From NCBI GenBank assembly GCA_913009685.1, contig CAJVXP010000006.1, positions 17,345 through 81,344 of the forward strand: a stretch of DNA of 64,000 nt, read 5' to 3'. This DNA comes from an uncultured Bacteroidota bacterium. GTDB lineage: Bacteria > Bacteroidota > Bacteroidia > Bacteroidales > F082. This document shows positions 28,807 to 39,290 of this stretch, piece after piece (the first letter of the stretch is position 1; every line of letters begins with the position of its first letter). The notes under the pieces were generated by a model. That model ran no database searches. It worked only from the letters and a program-made list of their open reading frames with translations, and was not told the DNA's origin. A program made the translations under genes and the position numbers.

Positions 28807-29839
28807 AATTGAAAATTTGATCGTTAAACTTCTTTTCATCCTGCCCGTGAAATTTTACCTCAATGGGGAGGTAAATTAGTGGCAGGTCTTCCAGGAAGCG
28901 AAGATAGGGAGAATTTATCAACCGCATGGCATCTTTTTCAGTTGTAACAATCAGCTTTTTTTTGGCAAATTGCCTGTCCCACGTTTTTCTGATGAGCCGG
29001 ATGTCTTTTTTCTTGTATTTGTGGTGGTCGGGAAAATCGATAGTGATCAATTCGCGGCAACGATAACGAAGATAATCTTTTAAAGGATAAGGATTGGCAA
29101 CGCCGGTAAACAAAATGATAACGCTGTAATTTTTATCAAGTTTGACTTTTTCAAATGAGGGGAAACTTACGGGGGCACCATATTTTACATAAGAAAAGTA
29201 AATTTTTTGATATGGCGCAGGATGCAATTTTTCTTCGATTAATCTTCTGACAAGGGGTGAAAGGATTTTTTCCGTTTTAGTAACAATAATTATATCAGCC
29301 CGTTTTGCAGATGCTTTCAGGTCGCGTAACATCCCTGTTGGGAGAAGATAATCGTCGGTGTATAGCCTGCGGTAGTCGGTGAGTAAAAGAGAAAGTCCGG
29401 GTTTTATGTATCTGTGTTGAAAAGCATCATCCAAAATAATGATTTCCGGGGGCTCTTCCATTTTCAAAAGCCTGCTGACACCGTGGCAGCGATCTTTGTC
29501 CACCGCAATACGAATTTTATCGCCGAAGTTTTGTAAATATTGCAATGGTTCATCTCCAATATCCTGAAATGAGCAGGAACTGTTTGCCAAAACAAAGCCT
29601 TTACTTTTCCTTGAGTAACCCCGGCTGAGAATAGCCACCCGAAAATCTTTGATAAGTAAGCGGGTAAGATACTCGGTATGCGGCGTTTTTCCTGTGCCGC
29701 CTATGGTAATATTTCCCACACTGATAATCGGCACATCAAAAGACTCTGATGGCAAAATACCTAAATTGAATAAAAGATGCCTAAAACTTATAACCAATCC
29801 GTACAAAAGCGCGAATGGAAACAACAATATTTTCAGCAT
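28751..29839 (-). CDS. lpxK: Tetraacyldisaccharide 4'-kinase
   Basis: VGNITIGGTGKTPHTEYL; RGYSRKSKGF; IILDDAFQHR. Confidence 0.93.
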   Translation of the reverse strand: MLKILLFPFALLYGLVISFRHLLFNLGILPSESFDVPIISVGNITIGGTGKTPHTEYLTRLLIKDFRVAILSRGYSRKSKGFVLANSSCSFQDIGDEPLQYLQNFGDKIRIAVDKDRCHGVSRLLKMEEPPEIIILDDAFQHRYIKPGLSLLLTDYRRLYTDDYLLPTGMLRDLKASAKRADIIIVTKTEKILSPLVRRLIEEKLHPAPYQKIYFSYVKYGAPVSFPSFEKVKLDKNYSVIILFTGVANPYPLKDYLRYRCRELITIDFPDHHKYKKKDIRLIRKTWDRQFAKKKLIVTTEKDAMRLINSPYLRFLEDLPLIYLPIEVKFHGQDEKKFNDQIFNYVREDQRDSTVHSIKDKY

Positions 29840-29951
29840 GAAGAAGATAAAAATAAATGATCCTTACAATTCTTTAATTTTGTGTAAATTTATAAAAAAT
29901 TTAAAATACAATTTACAAAAAAATAAATTTTTAAAAAAACTTTACATTAAG

Positions 29952-31043
29952 ATGACGATAAATGAATTAAGCCGGTATCTTGAAAATTTTGCTCCGCTTG
30001 CCTTGCAGGAGTCTTACGATAACTCCGGCTTGCTTATAGGATCGCCGGAAAAAGAGGTGGAAAAAGCCCTCATCACATTGGATGTTACTCATGAGGTGAT
30101 GGATGAGGCCATTGCTCTGGGTTTCGGATTGATTATCGCGCATCATCCGTTGATATTTAAAGGATTAAAGCGATTGAGAGGTGGAAACCTTGTGGAAGAT
30201 TTGGTGATTAAAGCCGTAAAAAATGATGTGGCAATTTATGCTATACATACTAATCTCGATAACATCGCTGAAGGCGTAAACGCTCGTCTGGCGCTGCAAC
30301 TCGGGCTGCAAAATACCAGAATACTGTCACCGGCAGGTAAGCTGAAGAAGCTCGTGGTTTTTTGTCCGGAAAGTCATGCGGAAGTGGTCAGAGAGGCTGT
30401 ACTGAATGCCGGCGCCGGGCATATTGGCAATTACAGTCATTGTAGTTACACTACTGCCGGTGAAGGAAGTTTTAAGGCGCTGGAAGGAACACATCCGTTT
30501 GTAGGAAAGCAGGGCGAGATTCATTTTGAGAAAGAGGTGCGTCTCGAAGCTATTGTACCCGAAAGTCTTTTGGATGTCGTTTTACAAGCGATGCTTGTGG
30601 TTCATCCTTACGAGGAAGTGGCTTATGATATTTATACGCTTGAAAATACCGATGCTAACGCAGGTGCCGGTATGTTAGGAGAATTGCCGGAAGCCATGGC
30701 CCCTGCTGACTTTTTGCAACGGGTAAAAAACCGTCTTGGAACACAGGCTCTGCGCCACGGCCTGCTTATCGGCAGAAAAGTGAAAAAGGTCGCTATTTCG
30801 GGCGGTAGCGGTAGTTTTCTTATGGGAAAAGCTTTTGCTTCGGGCGCGGATGCTTTTGTAACAGCTGATTTAAAATATCACGATTTTTTTCACTACCAAA
30901 ACCAAATGATACTAATAGATGCCGGACATTATGAAACAGAACAATTTACTAAAGATTTATTATTTGAATTATTAACCAAAAAATTTCCTAATTTTGCACT
31001 CCAAATTTCAAAATTTAATACAAATCCGGTTTCCTTTTTGTAG
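29952..31043 (+). CDS. Nif3-like dinuclear metal center protein
   Basis: QESYDNSGLLIGSPEKEVEKALITLDVT, IAHHPLIFKG, IYAIHTNLDN. Confidence 0.9.
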   Translation: MTINELSRYLENFAPLALQESYDNSGLLIGSPEKEVEKALITLDVTHEVMDEAIALGFGLIIAHHPLIFKGLKRLRGGNLVEDLVIKAVKNDVAIYAIHTNLDNIAEGVNARLALQLGLQNTRILSPAGKLKKLVVFCPESHAEVVREAVLNAGAGHIGNYSHCSYTTAGEGSFKALEGTHPFVGKQGEIHFEKEVRLEAIVPESLLDVVLQAMLVVHPYEEVAYDIYTLENTDANAGAGMLGELPEAMAPADFLQRVKNRLGTQALRHGLLIGRKVKKVAISGGSGSFLMGKAFASGADAFVTADLKYHDFFHYQNQMILIDAGHYETEQFTKDLLFELLTKKFPNFALQISKFNTNPVSFL

Positions 31044-31064
31044 GTAGTTGAAACATAAGTTATT

Positions 31065-31853
31065 ATGACAAAAAAAATAAAAAATAGCATGCGAGAACAA
31101 GAAGTGAGTGTTGAGCAGAAGCTTACAGCATTATATAGTCTTCAACAGATCGACTCTCAAATTGACAAAATTAAGATTGTAAGAGGCGAACTTCCGTTAG
31201 AAGTGGAAGACCTCGAGGACGAAATTGCCGGTTTGGAAACCAGAATTGCTAATTTCCAGGAAGAGAAAGACAAATTTGAGCAGTTTATCACGGAGAAAAA
31301 TGAGTCCATCATAGAGAGTAATGCGCTGATAAAGAAATATACGGAGCAGCAGATGAATGTCCGAAATAACCGTGAATATGATTCCCTGACCAAAGAGATA
31401 GAGTTTCAGAACCTGGAGATTCAGCTTTCTGAGAAAAAAATTAAAGAAGCCAAATTTCGTATTGATGGTATTGTGGCGGATATGAAAGATGCCAGCGAAA
31501 AGCTGGAAATGCGTCAACAGGACCTTGCGGCAAAAAAGTCTGAGCTTACCGGTATCATTGCCGAGACTGAAAAAGAGGAGGATGATCTGGTTAAGAAATC
31601 ACAGCAGAATGAAGAACTTATCGAAGAGAGATTGCTGACTGCTTATAAACGTATCCGTACAAATGCGCGCAACGGGCTGGCTGTTGTGCAGATAGAAAGG
31701 GATGCCTGTGGCGGATGTTTCAACAAAATTCCACCTCAGCACCAATTAGATATCAAACTGCACAAGAAAATCATTGTGTGTGAATATTGTGGCCGTATTT
31801 TGGTGGACGAAGATATTGCCAAAAAGTATGCACAGGAAAATGAAAAAGAGTAA
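31065..31853 (+). CDS. C4-type zinc ribbon coiled-coil protein
   Basis: Long coiled coil, C-terminal CGGCFNKIPPQ...CEYCGRILVDED. Confidence 0.85.
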   Translation: MTKKIKNSMREQEVSVEQKLTALYSLQQIDSQIDKIKIVRGELPLEVEDLEDEIAGLETRIANFQEEKDKFEQFITEKNESIIESNALIKKYTEQQMNVRNNREYDSLTKEIEFQNLEIQLSEKKIKEAKFRIDGIVADMKDASEKLEMRQQDLAAKKSELTGIIAETEKEEDDLVKKSQQNEELIEERLLTAYKRIRTNARNGLAVVQIERDACGGCFNKIPPQHQLDIKLHKKIIVCEYCGRILVDEDIAKKYAQENEKE

Positions 31854-31968
31854 AAACTAAAGTGTTGTAACATAAGTCGTTTGAAACTTTTGTAACAAAG
31901 AAAAAGCGCAAAAGAACGGGGGAAAAAAGCATAGGCTGTTTCGTTACAATTCCCTAATGTCCGGGGAC

Positions 31969-32502
31969 TTACTCTTTTCCGAGGCGGCTTATAATGGCCT
32001 TGGCTATTAAAAAACTCTCTTCGTTTAATCTGAAAATCAGAGGTCTGTCGAGATTAAATTTGGCGATTATCACCTCAAGCTGATTTTCACGAACGGTGAT
32101 TAAAACAGGAAAATTCTTCTTTATCAGATTGTGAAAAGCAGAATACCAGACTTTTTCTTCCAGTTCAAACCGTCCGATTTCATCTATCACTGCCAGTGTT
32201 CCCTTTCGCCTCATTCCTGATGCAATAATCTCTTTTCCCTGTTTTACGGTTCCGGAAGTGAAAATAAACCTTCCTCCGGCAGCATCTACCGACTGTTGCC
32301 GGTTGCAAAGCGTATAGTCTGTTCTTGTTTGAATATCGACGATACGGAAGCGACTCCGCCTTCCGTTTTGCCATTCGCCAATGGCATAAAAACCGAAAAC
32401 GTCAGGTAATTCCTTTTTCAGATGCCGAACTACTTCCATTACTTTGGTGGTTTTTCCCGCTCCCTGACTGCCGGTGATGATAAATACGCTGGCCTTTTCC
32501 AT
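31969..32502 (-). CDS. THEP1-like nucleoside-triphosphatase
   Basis: Walker A GSQGAGKTTK, LAVIDEIGRFELE. Confidence 0.7.
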   Translation of the reverse strand: MEKASVFIITGSQGAGKTTKVMEVVRHLKKELPDVFGFYAIGEWQNGRRSRFRIVDIQTRTDYTLCNRQQSVDAAGGRFIFTSGTVKQGKEIIASGMRRKGTLAVIDEIGRFELEEKVWYSAFHNLIKKNFPVLITVRENQLEVIIAKFNLDRPLIFRLNEESFLIAKAIISRLGKE

Positions 32503-32604
32503 TTTACAAAGCTATGAATTTGATGGGTTCTCCGATTGTTGGTAATAAAAACTTTAAACCTTTTAAATGCCTGGCATTAGGTTCCGAGTAGTTATATTTG
32601 CAAC

Positions 32605-33477
32605 ATGGTTTACGCAACAAACAGGTTGGCTGAAATAAAAAAGGTTCTGGTGGAAAGACTTTCCGGGATTTATGCCCGGAAGGAGGCGGAAAATTTGGTG
32701 AATATGCTCATCAGGCATTACTATGGGTTATCGCGGGCTATGCAGCAGGTTCAGATTGAAAGAAGGCTTTCCGGGTCGGAAATGCTGGCTATACAAGAGG
32801 CTGTCAAACGTTTGCTGAATTCGGAGCCGATACAATATGTACTGGGGAATGCCGAATTTTACGGCTTACAGATTGAGGTGGGCAGGGGAGTACTCATTCC
32901 GCGTCCCGAAACGGAAGAGCTTGTCGGAAAGATTCTTGAAGATAATTCGGGTGCCGATTTTGAGATTCTCGATATTGGAACCGGCAGCGGATGTATTGCC
33001 CTGGCGTTGAAAAATGTCCTGCCCGGGTGCAATGTAACGGCTATTGATGTTTCTGCCGGCGCTCTTTCTCTGGCCCGCAAAAATGCAAAGAAACTTAATT
33101 TGGATATTGATTTCCGGCAGTGTAATATTCTAAATACCGAAGCATGTTGGTCAACATTGGGCAAAAGCTTTCACATCATAGTGAGCAATCCGCCTTATGT
33201 ATTGCAGAAAGAGAAAAAAGAAATGGCAGACAATGTTTTAAAATATGAGCCTCATTTGGCGCTTTTTGTGGAAGATGCCGACCCTTTGTTATTTTACAGG
33301 AAAATCATGGGCTTTGCCCGTAAAGCGTTGAAACCAGGTGGAAAACTTTATTTGGAAGTCAATGCAAATTATGCCGCTGAAACGGCCTCCTTGTTTGAAA
33401 GGGATATTTTTAATTTCCCTGAAATTTCTGCTGACATCCATGGAAAGTCACGTTTTCTAATCGTCAAAAAGCATTAG
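32605..33477 (+). CDS. prmC: Peptide chain release factor N5-glutamine methyltransferase
   Basis: IPRPETEELV, DIGTGSGCIALAL, NPPYV. Confidence 0.93.
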   Translation: MVYATNRLAEIKKVLVERLSGIYARKEAENLVNMLIRHYYGLSRAMQQVQIERRLSGSEMLAIQEAVKRLLNSEPIQYVLGNAEFYGLQIEVGRGVLIPRPETEELVGKILEDNSGADFEILDIGTGSGCIALALKNVLPGCNVTAIDVSAGALSLARKNAKKLNLDIDFRQCNILNTEACWSTLGKSFHIIVSNPPYVLQKEKKEMADNVLKYEPHLALFVEDADPLLFYRKIMGFARKALKPGGKLYLEVNANYAAETASLFERDIFNFPEISADIHGKSRFLIVKKH

Positions 33478-33490
33478 AAGTCCCCATTAA

Positions 33491-33979
33491 TCATTTGCTG
33501 CTGGTGGCTACATTGAGCCGGGGAAAAAGCTCTTCAAGAAAAGCTTTTGTTTTGTTGTAGATGCCCGGGTTGTTCGATTCGCGTGGTCCTACAATGTTTA
33601 TAACAGATATATCACTGTTTTCGAGAAGGCTTAAAATACCTGTCTCCTGATCTTCCACATTCATGGTGAGATAAATTATATAAGTGGGGATGTTCCGTTT
33701 TTCAGCCTGATCTATGGCAAGAACGGTACCTTTGTCCGGTTTACCGTCCACAAAAACCAGCAATCCCTGACTCTCCTCCACGTTTTTAATTGTACGTTCC
33801 CTGTAACGGGATTCTTTTGTTTCTCTTAAAGGATAGGAAAGGGGTATAATACCGTCTTCAGCTCTTCGTCCTTTGGGGCACCAACCAGAACAGGGTATGT
33901 TATTTTCCAATGCAAAATCCATGGCCGCCCTGTCCACGCCGGTTTGTCCTCCCGAAATGATTTTTAACGATTTGATCAT
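33491..33979 (-). CDS. Putative molybdenum carrier protein family
   Basis: KIISGGQTGVDRAAMDFALENNIPCSGWCPKGRRAEDG. Confidence 0.8.
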   Translation of the reverse strand: MIKSLKIISGGQTGVDRAAMDFALENNIPCSGWCPKGRRAEDGIIPLSYPLRETKESRYRERTIKNVEESQGLLVFVDGKPDKGTVLAIDQAEKRNIPTYIIYLTMNVEDQETGILSLLENSDISVINIVGPRESNNPGIYNKTKAFLEELFPRLNVATSSK

Positions 33980-33982
33980 AAA

Positions 33983-36277
33983 CTACTTACTGTTATTAAC
34001 AAAATCGCGCTGGGCTTTAAACAAATTGACGGCTTGCAATAAAAGATTCTTACTTTCATCCAACAAATTTAGAAATAAAATACTATTTCTGGTGCCAACT
34101 AGTTTCTTTTTAATTCGCTGAATTTGGTTTTTTCTGTTTACTTCAATGTGTCTCAGTGCTTTAGCTTGTTCTGCCAGTAATTCGTTTTGGGTTGAATAAT
34201 CTTCTTTTATAATACTCTCAAGTGTGATCTTCAGCACGGTTTCCATGTGCTCGGACAAATGTCTCAGCTCTTCAATCTGCTCGGGAATCAGCGGCTTGTG
34301 ATTATTATCCACATGTTCCAAAGCAGGGCCGGTAAGGAAAGATATACTGTGTATCATTTCGCGCATATAATCCATAGCCTGTACCAGGAATGAGCCCGAG
34401 TCGATGGACATTTCATCCAGCCGTTCAATGACAACATTGATGTGGTCTTTTACGTATTTGGTTCTAACGGCCATTTCATCGATGGCTTTTTTTGTTTTCT
34501 TTAGCTTTTTTACATCCTCGGTCTCCAGACCGTCTATAGTATGCCGGTATTCACGAATAACTTTTTTAAGATTTCCTGCTACCAGGGCCAGGAAACGTTC
34601 GGAAACATTTTCTTTTGTTACACCGTAAACATCTTCCCCGACTTGCTCATTTTCTTTAACTCTCTTATTATGTACTTTATGAGATCGGTAAACCAAATAA
34701 GCAATCAGCAATAAAAGGCCAAGGATGGCTATATCTCCACCATAATAGAAAAGATAGACCACAATAAAAGCAGCTGTAAAAGCAACAAAAGCAGTTAGAA
34801 ACCAACCCCCAATGACGGAAAAAACACCTGAAATTCTATATACGGCGCTTTCACGATCCCAGGCCTTATCGGAAAGGGATGCCCCCATGGCTACCATAAA
34901 AGTAACGTAAGTTGTAGATAAGGGCAGAGTTAATGAAGTTCCAAGAGCTATTAACAAACTTGCAACCACGAGGGTGACAGATGCTCTGATTAGGTCGAAT
35001 GCCGGGGCATCCTCCTGCCCTTCAACTTCATCCGAATAGGGCTCAAATTGGCGATTAATGGCAATCGAAAGTTTCGCGGGAACAATTCTTTTAAGACCTT
35101 TTGAAAAATTAATAGAAGACCGAACCAGGGTTTTGGAAATTGTTGTTGATTTAAACCGCTCATCTCCGGCGTCCTGACGACTTAGATCTACGGAAGTCTT
35201 GATTACACTTTTAGCCTTTTTAGAAAATGCCAAAGTAAGTACCATAACTAATCCTGCCAGCAAAAGAAATGAAATAGGAGTTGCTACTTTTCCTCCAAGA
35301 GCCAGCATAGGCAAGGTGTTGGGATTGGCACCCGCAGTATGGGCAAATACTTCATAAGCATTATAGCCTGCAATGGGGACCCCGATAAAATTCACCAGGT
35401 CGTTGCCTGCAAAAGCAAGGGCAAGCGAAAAAGTCCCTACCAACACGATTGTCTTTAGAATATTCACTTTAAACAACCAGTTGAGAAGTTGCAAAAACAC
35501 GGTCCACAAAATAAAACTATAAACCATAATTTGCATCGTGTGGGTTTGCATCCAGAGTTTTACATCGGCAGACATAAAGGCAGCACTTTTGGCACCTTTG
35601 ATAACGATGAAGTATGTAATGGCTGTAAAGGCAAGCCCTCCCCACAGACCTCCAAACCATCTCATCCGTTTTTTATAGTTAAAAGAGAAAATAAGTCTTG
35701 CAACATATTGAACTGCTGCTCCCACAATAAACGCCATCGCAACAGAAAATAAGATTCCCGAAATAATGGCGAGAGCCTTGGCAGAGTTAATAAAACTACC
35801 CAGATTTATTGTTTGGTTAATATTTTCAATAAGGTGATGTTCAAAAAGATACTGTTTAAAGGAAGCCATCGCCTCAGGAGTAGCCATAAGTTTTATTGAA
35901 GCCATTCCCACTGCTGCCCCCAGCAATTCAAACACAATGGAAACCGTGGTGGATGTTGGTAAGGCAAAGGTATTAAACGTATCCAGCATGATAATATCGG
36001 TTGTCATTACTGCCAGGAAGATGAGCATGATTTCAGAGAAGTAAAACATCTGAGGATGAAAAATACCCTTTCGGGCCACCTCCATCATTCCACTTGAAAA
36101 AACAGTCCCTACCAGTACACCCAAAGCGGCAACAATGATAATCACTTTAAAAGAAGCTACTTTTGAGCCGACAGCAGAATTCAGAAAGTTTACGGCATCA
36201 TTGCTAACTCCTACAACCAAATCCGAAATGGCCAGCAGAAATAAAACACCAACCAAAATTAGATAGAAAGTTTCCAT
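33983..36277 (-). CDS. PiT-family inorganic phosphate transporter with C-terminal PhoU-like region
   Basis: GVSNDAVNFLNSAVGSKVA, FAGNDLVNFIGVPIAG, ~250-aa helical C-terminal extension. Confidence 0.88.
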   Translation of the reverse strand: METFYLILVGVLFLLAISDLVVGVSNDAVNFLNSAVGSKVASFKVIIIVAALGVLVGTVFSSGMMEVARKGIFHPQMFYFSEIMLIFLAVMTTDIIMLDTFNTFALPTSTTVSIVFELLGAAVGMASIKLMATPEAMASFKQYLFEHHLIENINQTINLGSFINSAKALAIISGILFSVAMAFIVGAAVQYVARLIFSFNYKKRMRWFGGLWGGLAFTAITYFIVIKGAKSAAFMSADVKLWMQTHTMQIMVYSFILWTVFLQLLNWLFKVNILKTIVLVGTFSLALAFAGNDLVNFIGVPIAGYNAYEVFAHTAGANPNTLPMLALGGKVATPISFLLLAGLVMVLTLAFSKKAKSVIKTSVDLSRQDAGDERFKSTTISKTLVRSSINFSKGLKRIVPAKLSIAINRQFEPYSDEVEGQEDAPAFDLIRASVTLVVASLLIALGTSLTLPLSTTYVTFMVAMGASLSDKAWDRESAVYRISGVFSVIGGWFLTAFVAFTAAFIVVYLFYYGGDIAILGLLLLIAYLVYRSHKVHNKRVKENEQVGEDVYGVTKENVSERFLALVAGNLKKVIREYRHTIDGLETEDVKKLKKTKKAIDEMAVRTKYVKDHINVVIERLDEMSIDSGSFLVQAMDYMREMIHSISFLTGPALEHVDNNHKPLIPEQIEELRHLSEHMETVLKITLESIIKEDYSTQNELLAEQAKALRHIEVNRKNQIQRIKKKLVGTRNSILFLNLLDESKNLLLQAVNLFKAQRDFVNNSK

Positions 36278-36435
36278 AGTTTAGAATGCTAATTCATTTT
36301 CAGGCAAAATTAATCTAACCATCTTCTGCTACCGTTGTTTACGATAATAAGTTATTAACCATTATTTTATCTAATAATGTAAAGTGCTTATAATCAGCGG
36401 GCTAATTGTTAATTAATATTCTTTCCTCACTTAAT

Positions 36436-37674
36436 TTATGATTCTATTCTTACATCTAACGCATCGCGCAGGCTATTGCCAAGTGTCATAAATGCCAGTA
36501 CGAGTATCACAATGGCTATTCCGGGGATAATGGCAAGGTAAGCGGAGTCAAGAACGATATAGCTGTAATACTCCTTAATCATGTTTCCCCAGGATGGGAT
36601 GGGGGGCTGAACGCCAATACCCAAGAAACTAAGGCCTGCTTCTATCAGGATGGCTGCTGCAAAATTGGCAGCCGAAATGACGATAACCGGGCTGAGAATA
36701 TTGGGCAGGATGTGGCGCATCATAATGCGGAAATTGGAGTAGCCTAATGCAAATCCTGCTTCCACGTATTCGGATTCCCGAACACTCATCATCTGTCCTC
36801 TGACCACACGGGCCACCTCAACCCACATGGTCAGCCCGACGGCCATAAAAATCTGCCAAAAGCCTTTGCCGAGAGCAAAAGTGATGGCAATCACCAGCAG
36901 CAGGGTGGGAATCGACCATACAACGTTAATGAACCACATGATAAGTTCATCGACTTTCCCTCGGTAAAAACCAGCCATGGAACCCAACAAAATGCCCACC
37001 AATAGCGAAATAGCAACGGAGATAAATCCTACCGAAAGGCTAATTCTTGTTCCCAGCAGCAGACGACTCAGCAGATCTCTGCCAAACTGGTCGGTACCCA
37101 GCCAATACGTTTTGCTTATCAGCTGATCATGTAAAATACGCTCTTTTAATTTTGCTATAGATATCAAATGTCTCTCTCCGTGCAATGTCCGGTATTCAAT
37201 CTTATTCCCTACGATTTTTTGTTTCCCCTCCTTGATGGGAAAAACCACATCGGCAAGGGGGTACGATTTTGTCAGCCCACTACTGTCTTCGTCAAAGATC
37301 TTCACAGTAATCACTCCCTTCTCAAAGTGGTACGAAGTTATGGGTACATAGGTATAGCGATCTTTTCTACCAAGAAATATTTCATGAAAAAAGCTCGCAG
37401 GCAACGGGGCATCATTCTTCCGCACCTTCAATACGATTACCATAAAACCGGGTTTCTGAGTGGCAAGTTCCAGATTCTGCCGGTTAGCGTTGGGTGAGGC
37501 ATCGGGGATGAGGAGATAAGCAAATATTCCAATGAGTAACGCCAGACCAATTACAAACAGCGCTGCCATACCCTGTATGTTTCTTCTGAATTTTTGCCAG
37601 GCAAGATGCGAAAGTGAGCCGGATGAATATTTTTTTTTCTTTTGTGGGAACATCGATTCAAAAGTAAAAAACAA
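36436..37674 (-). CDS. ABC transporter permease, DppC/OppC type
   Basis: LGTDQFGRDLLSRLLLGTRISL; EAGLSFLGIGVQPPIPSWGNMI. Confidence 0.9.
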   Translation of the reverse strand: MFFTFESMFPQKKKKYSSGSLSHLAWQKFRRNIQGMAALFVIGLALLIGIFAYLLIPDASPNANRQNLELATQKPGFMVIVLKVRKNDAPLPASFFHEIFLGRKDRYTYVPITSYHFEKGVITVKIFDEDSSGLTKSYPLADVVFPIKEGKQKIVGNKIEYRTLHGERHLISIAKLKERILHDQLISKTYWLGTDQFGRDLLSRLLLGTRISLSVGFISVAISLLVGILLGSMAGFYRGKVDELIMWFINVVWSIPTLLLVIAITFALGKGFWQIFMAVGLTMWVEVARVVRGQMMSVRESEYVEAGFALGYSNFRIMMRHILPNILSPVIVISAANFAAAILIEAGLSFLGIGVQPPIPSWGNMIKEYYSYIVLDSAYLAIIPGIAIVILVLAFMTLGNSLRDALDVRIES

Positions 37675-37741
37675 AGTGATTGTACAAACTTTTCCTGCGA
37701 TTTTTGCTGTATATTTTTCAGGAATTTTTTTTATTCGGAAC

Positions 37742-37771
37742 TTTGGAAAGTTGAAAATAGTTGTATCTTTG
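37742..37771 (+). promoter_or_regulatory. Promoter of tRNA-His
   Basis: TTTG 37742-37745, TATCTTTG 37764-37771, 18-nt spacer. Confidence 0.65.
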
Positions 37772-37784
37772 CGCCCCTGAAATG

Positions 37785-37858
37785 GTGGATGTAGCTCAGT
37801 TGGTTAGAGCACTGGATTGTGGTTCCAGGGGTCGTGGGTTCAAGTCCCATCTTCCACC
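37785..37858 (+). tRNA. tRNA-His (anticodon GTG)
   Basis: Cloverleaf GTGGATG TA GCTC..GAGC, TTGTGGT anticodon loop, GTGGGTTCAAGTCCCAT T-arm, CTTCCAC acceptor; upstream G can pair with C73 as G-1. Confidence 0.93.
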
Positions 37859-37867
37859 CATTTAAGT

Positions 37868-37896
37868 AAAAAAGCCGGATTTCTTCCGGCTTTTTT
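37868..37896 (+). terminator. Terminator downstream of tRNA-His
   Basis: AAAAAAGCCGGA / TCCGGCTTTTTT. Confidence 0.9.
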
Positions 37897-37928
37897 GTTT
37901 TTGCCAGGTTCCGTTTTGCAGGGTATAC

Positions 37929-37961
37929 AAAATCCCCGAAGGTATAGCCTTCGGGGATTTT
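37929..37961 (-). terminator. Terminator for superoxide reductase gene
   Basis: AAAATCCCCGAAGG / CCTTCGGGGATTTT. Confidence 0.85.
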
Positions 37962-37984
37962 GTGCTTTTGAAAACAGGGGAAAG

Positions 37985-38365
37985 TTATTCCGTAACTTCG
38001 ACAACTACTTCGTCGCTTTGCCACAGTCCGTGTTTGGTGCAAAAAGCCATGGCGGTGAGCCTCATGTTGCGCTTGGGGACGATAAAGAAATCGACTTCAA
38101 CATGACCAGCCTGGTTGCCGAGGGCACCGGCAACAAAGGTTGCTTGTGCCAGGTTGTTTTCTCCATTCCACAATTGAACCCAGGCAATATAATGGTCAAA
38201 ATCGTCAGGATGAGAATATTCGTCACCTAATTTGACGGTTACTTTAAGTTTCTCGCCATTTTTCGCGCTCTTCACACAGTGAATGAATGGAGAATGGCGA
38301 TCTATATAATCTTTTTTTGCGTCGCGGTCGATGGTTGAAATATCGACATATCTGTTAATTTTCAT
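37985..38365 (-). CDS. Class II superoxide reductase (SORL / neelaredoxin-like)
   Basis: RHSPFIHC, DDFDHYIAWVQLW, CTKHGLWQS metal-ligand pattern. Confidence 0.88.
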   Translation of the reverse strand: MKINRYVDISTIDRDAKKDYIDRHSPFIHCVKSAKNGEKLKVTVKLGDEYSHPDDFDHYIAWVQLWNGENNLAQATFVAGALGNQAGHVEVDFFIVPKRNMRLTAMAFCTKHGLWQSDEVVVEVTE

Positions 38366-38433
38366 AGTCTTATAATTTATATTGATTGTTAATTAAGCAA
38401 ATGTATAAAATATTAAATAGCAAAAGTCCTCCC

Positions 38434-39255
38434 TTAATCTTTATTAACAGTTTGGGTGTTTTCTTCCGGTTCCCGGTCTAAACCTAAGTCCGAAGCCAGC
38501 TTTTGTTGTAAAGTGGCTGGTTCAATATTGTGCCGGATGTTTCCGTGTGTACTGTAGGAAATATTTCCGGTTTCTTCAGAAACAACAATAGCAATGGCGT
38601 CGGAAACTTCTGTCAGACCAATGGCGGCTCTATGACGAAGACCTGCATAGCGGGGAAGTTTCTTTTTGGATACGGGGAGAACGCAACCTGCAGCCTTTAT
38701 CCTGTTCTGGGTAATAATCATGGCACCATCGTGCAGCGGGCTGTTTTTGAAGAAGATATTTTCGACCATCGGACTACTGATTTCTGCATCAATCACTATG
38801 CCGGTTTTGACAATCTGCGGAAGCTCATTTTGCCGCGTGATAACAATGAGTGCACCCTGCTTTAAATTGCTCATGTGCTGGCAGGCAACCACCACAGGGT
38901 CCGTGTCTGTTTCATAAGTAGTTTGAAACCAGTTTGTCAGGAAATTAAATCGCCCGCCATATTTGTTTAAAAAGGTTGGGGTTCCCAATGCCAGCAGGAA
39001 TTGTCGTATTTCAGGTTGAAAGATGACAATCAGAGCAATGATTCCCACACTTATGAAAGCTCCTAAAATATCAGAGAGCAACTGCATCTTCAGCAAATCG
39101 GTAACTTTCCATAAAAGCAATATTGCCACAATCCCTAAAAAAATATTTATGGCTGCCGTTCCTTTCAGGAGTTTGTAAAGGGCGAAAAGCAGAATTGCGA
39201 CAAAAAATATGTCAAGCAGGTCAAGGACGCGGATATGAATAAACAGTGTAAGCAA
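38434..39255 (-). CDS. cdaA: Diadenylate cyclase (CdaA-type)
   Basis: Three TMs then DAC domain: NSPLHDGAMII, AGLRHRAAIGLTE. Confidence 0.93.
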   Translation of the reverse strand: MLTLFIHIRVLDLLDIFFVAILLFALYKLLKGTAAINIFLGIVAILLLWKVTDLLKMQLLSDILGAFISVGIIALIVIFQPEIRQFLLALGTPTFLNKYGGRFNFLTNWFQTTYETDTDPVVVACQHMSNLKQGALIVITRQNELPQIVKTGIVIDAEISSPMVENIFFKNSPLHDGAMIITQNRIKAAGCVLPVSKKKLPRYAGLRHRAAIGLTEVSDAIAIVVSEETGNISYSTHGNIRHNIEPATLQQKLASDLGLDREPEENTQTVNKD

Positions 39256-39290
39256 GTTGAATGATTTTTTTCAAAAGTAAAAATAAAATA

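Noticed and set aside
37785-37896. tRNA-His as an integration site for a mobile island
   Set aside because: No integrase or attachment-site duplication seen on either side; neighbours are core genes.
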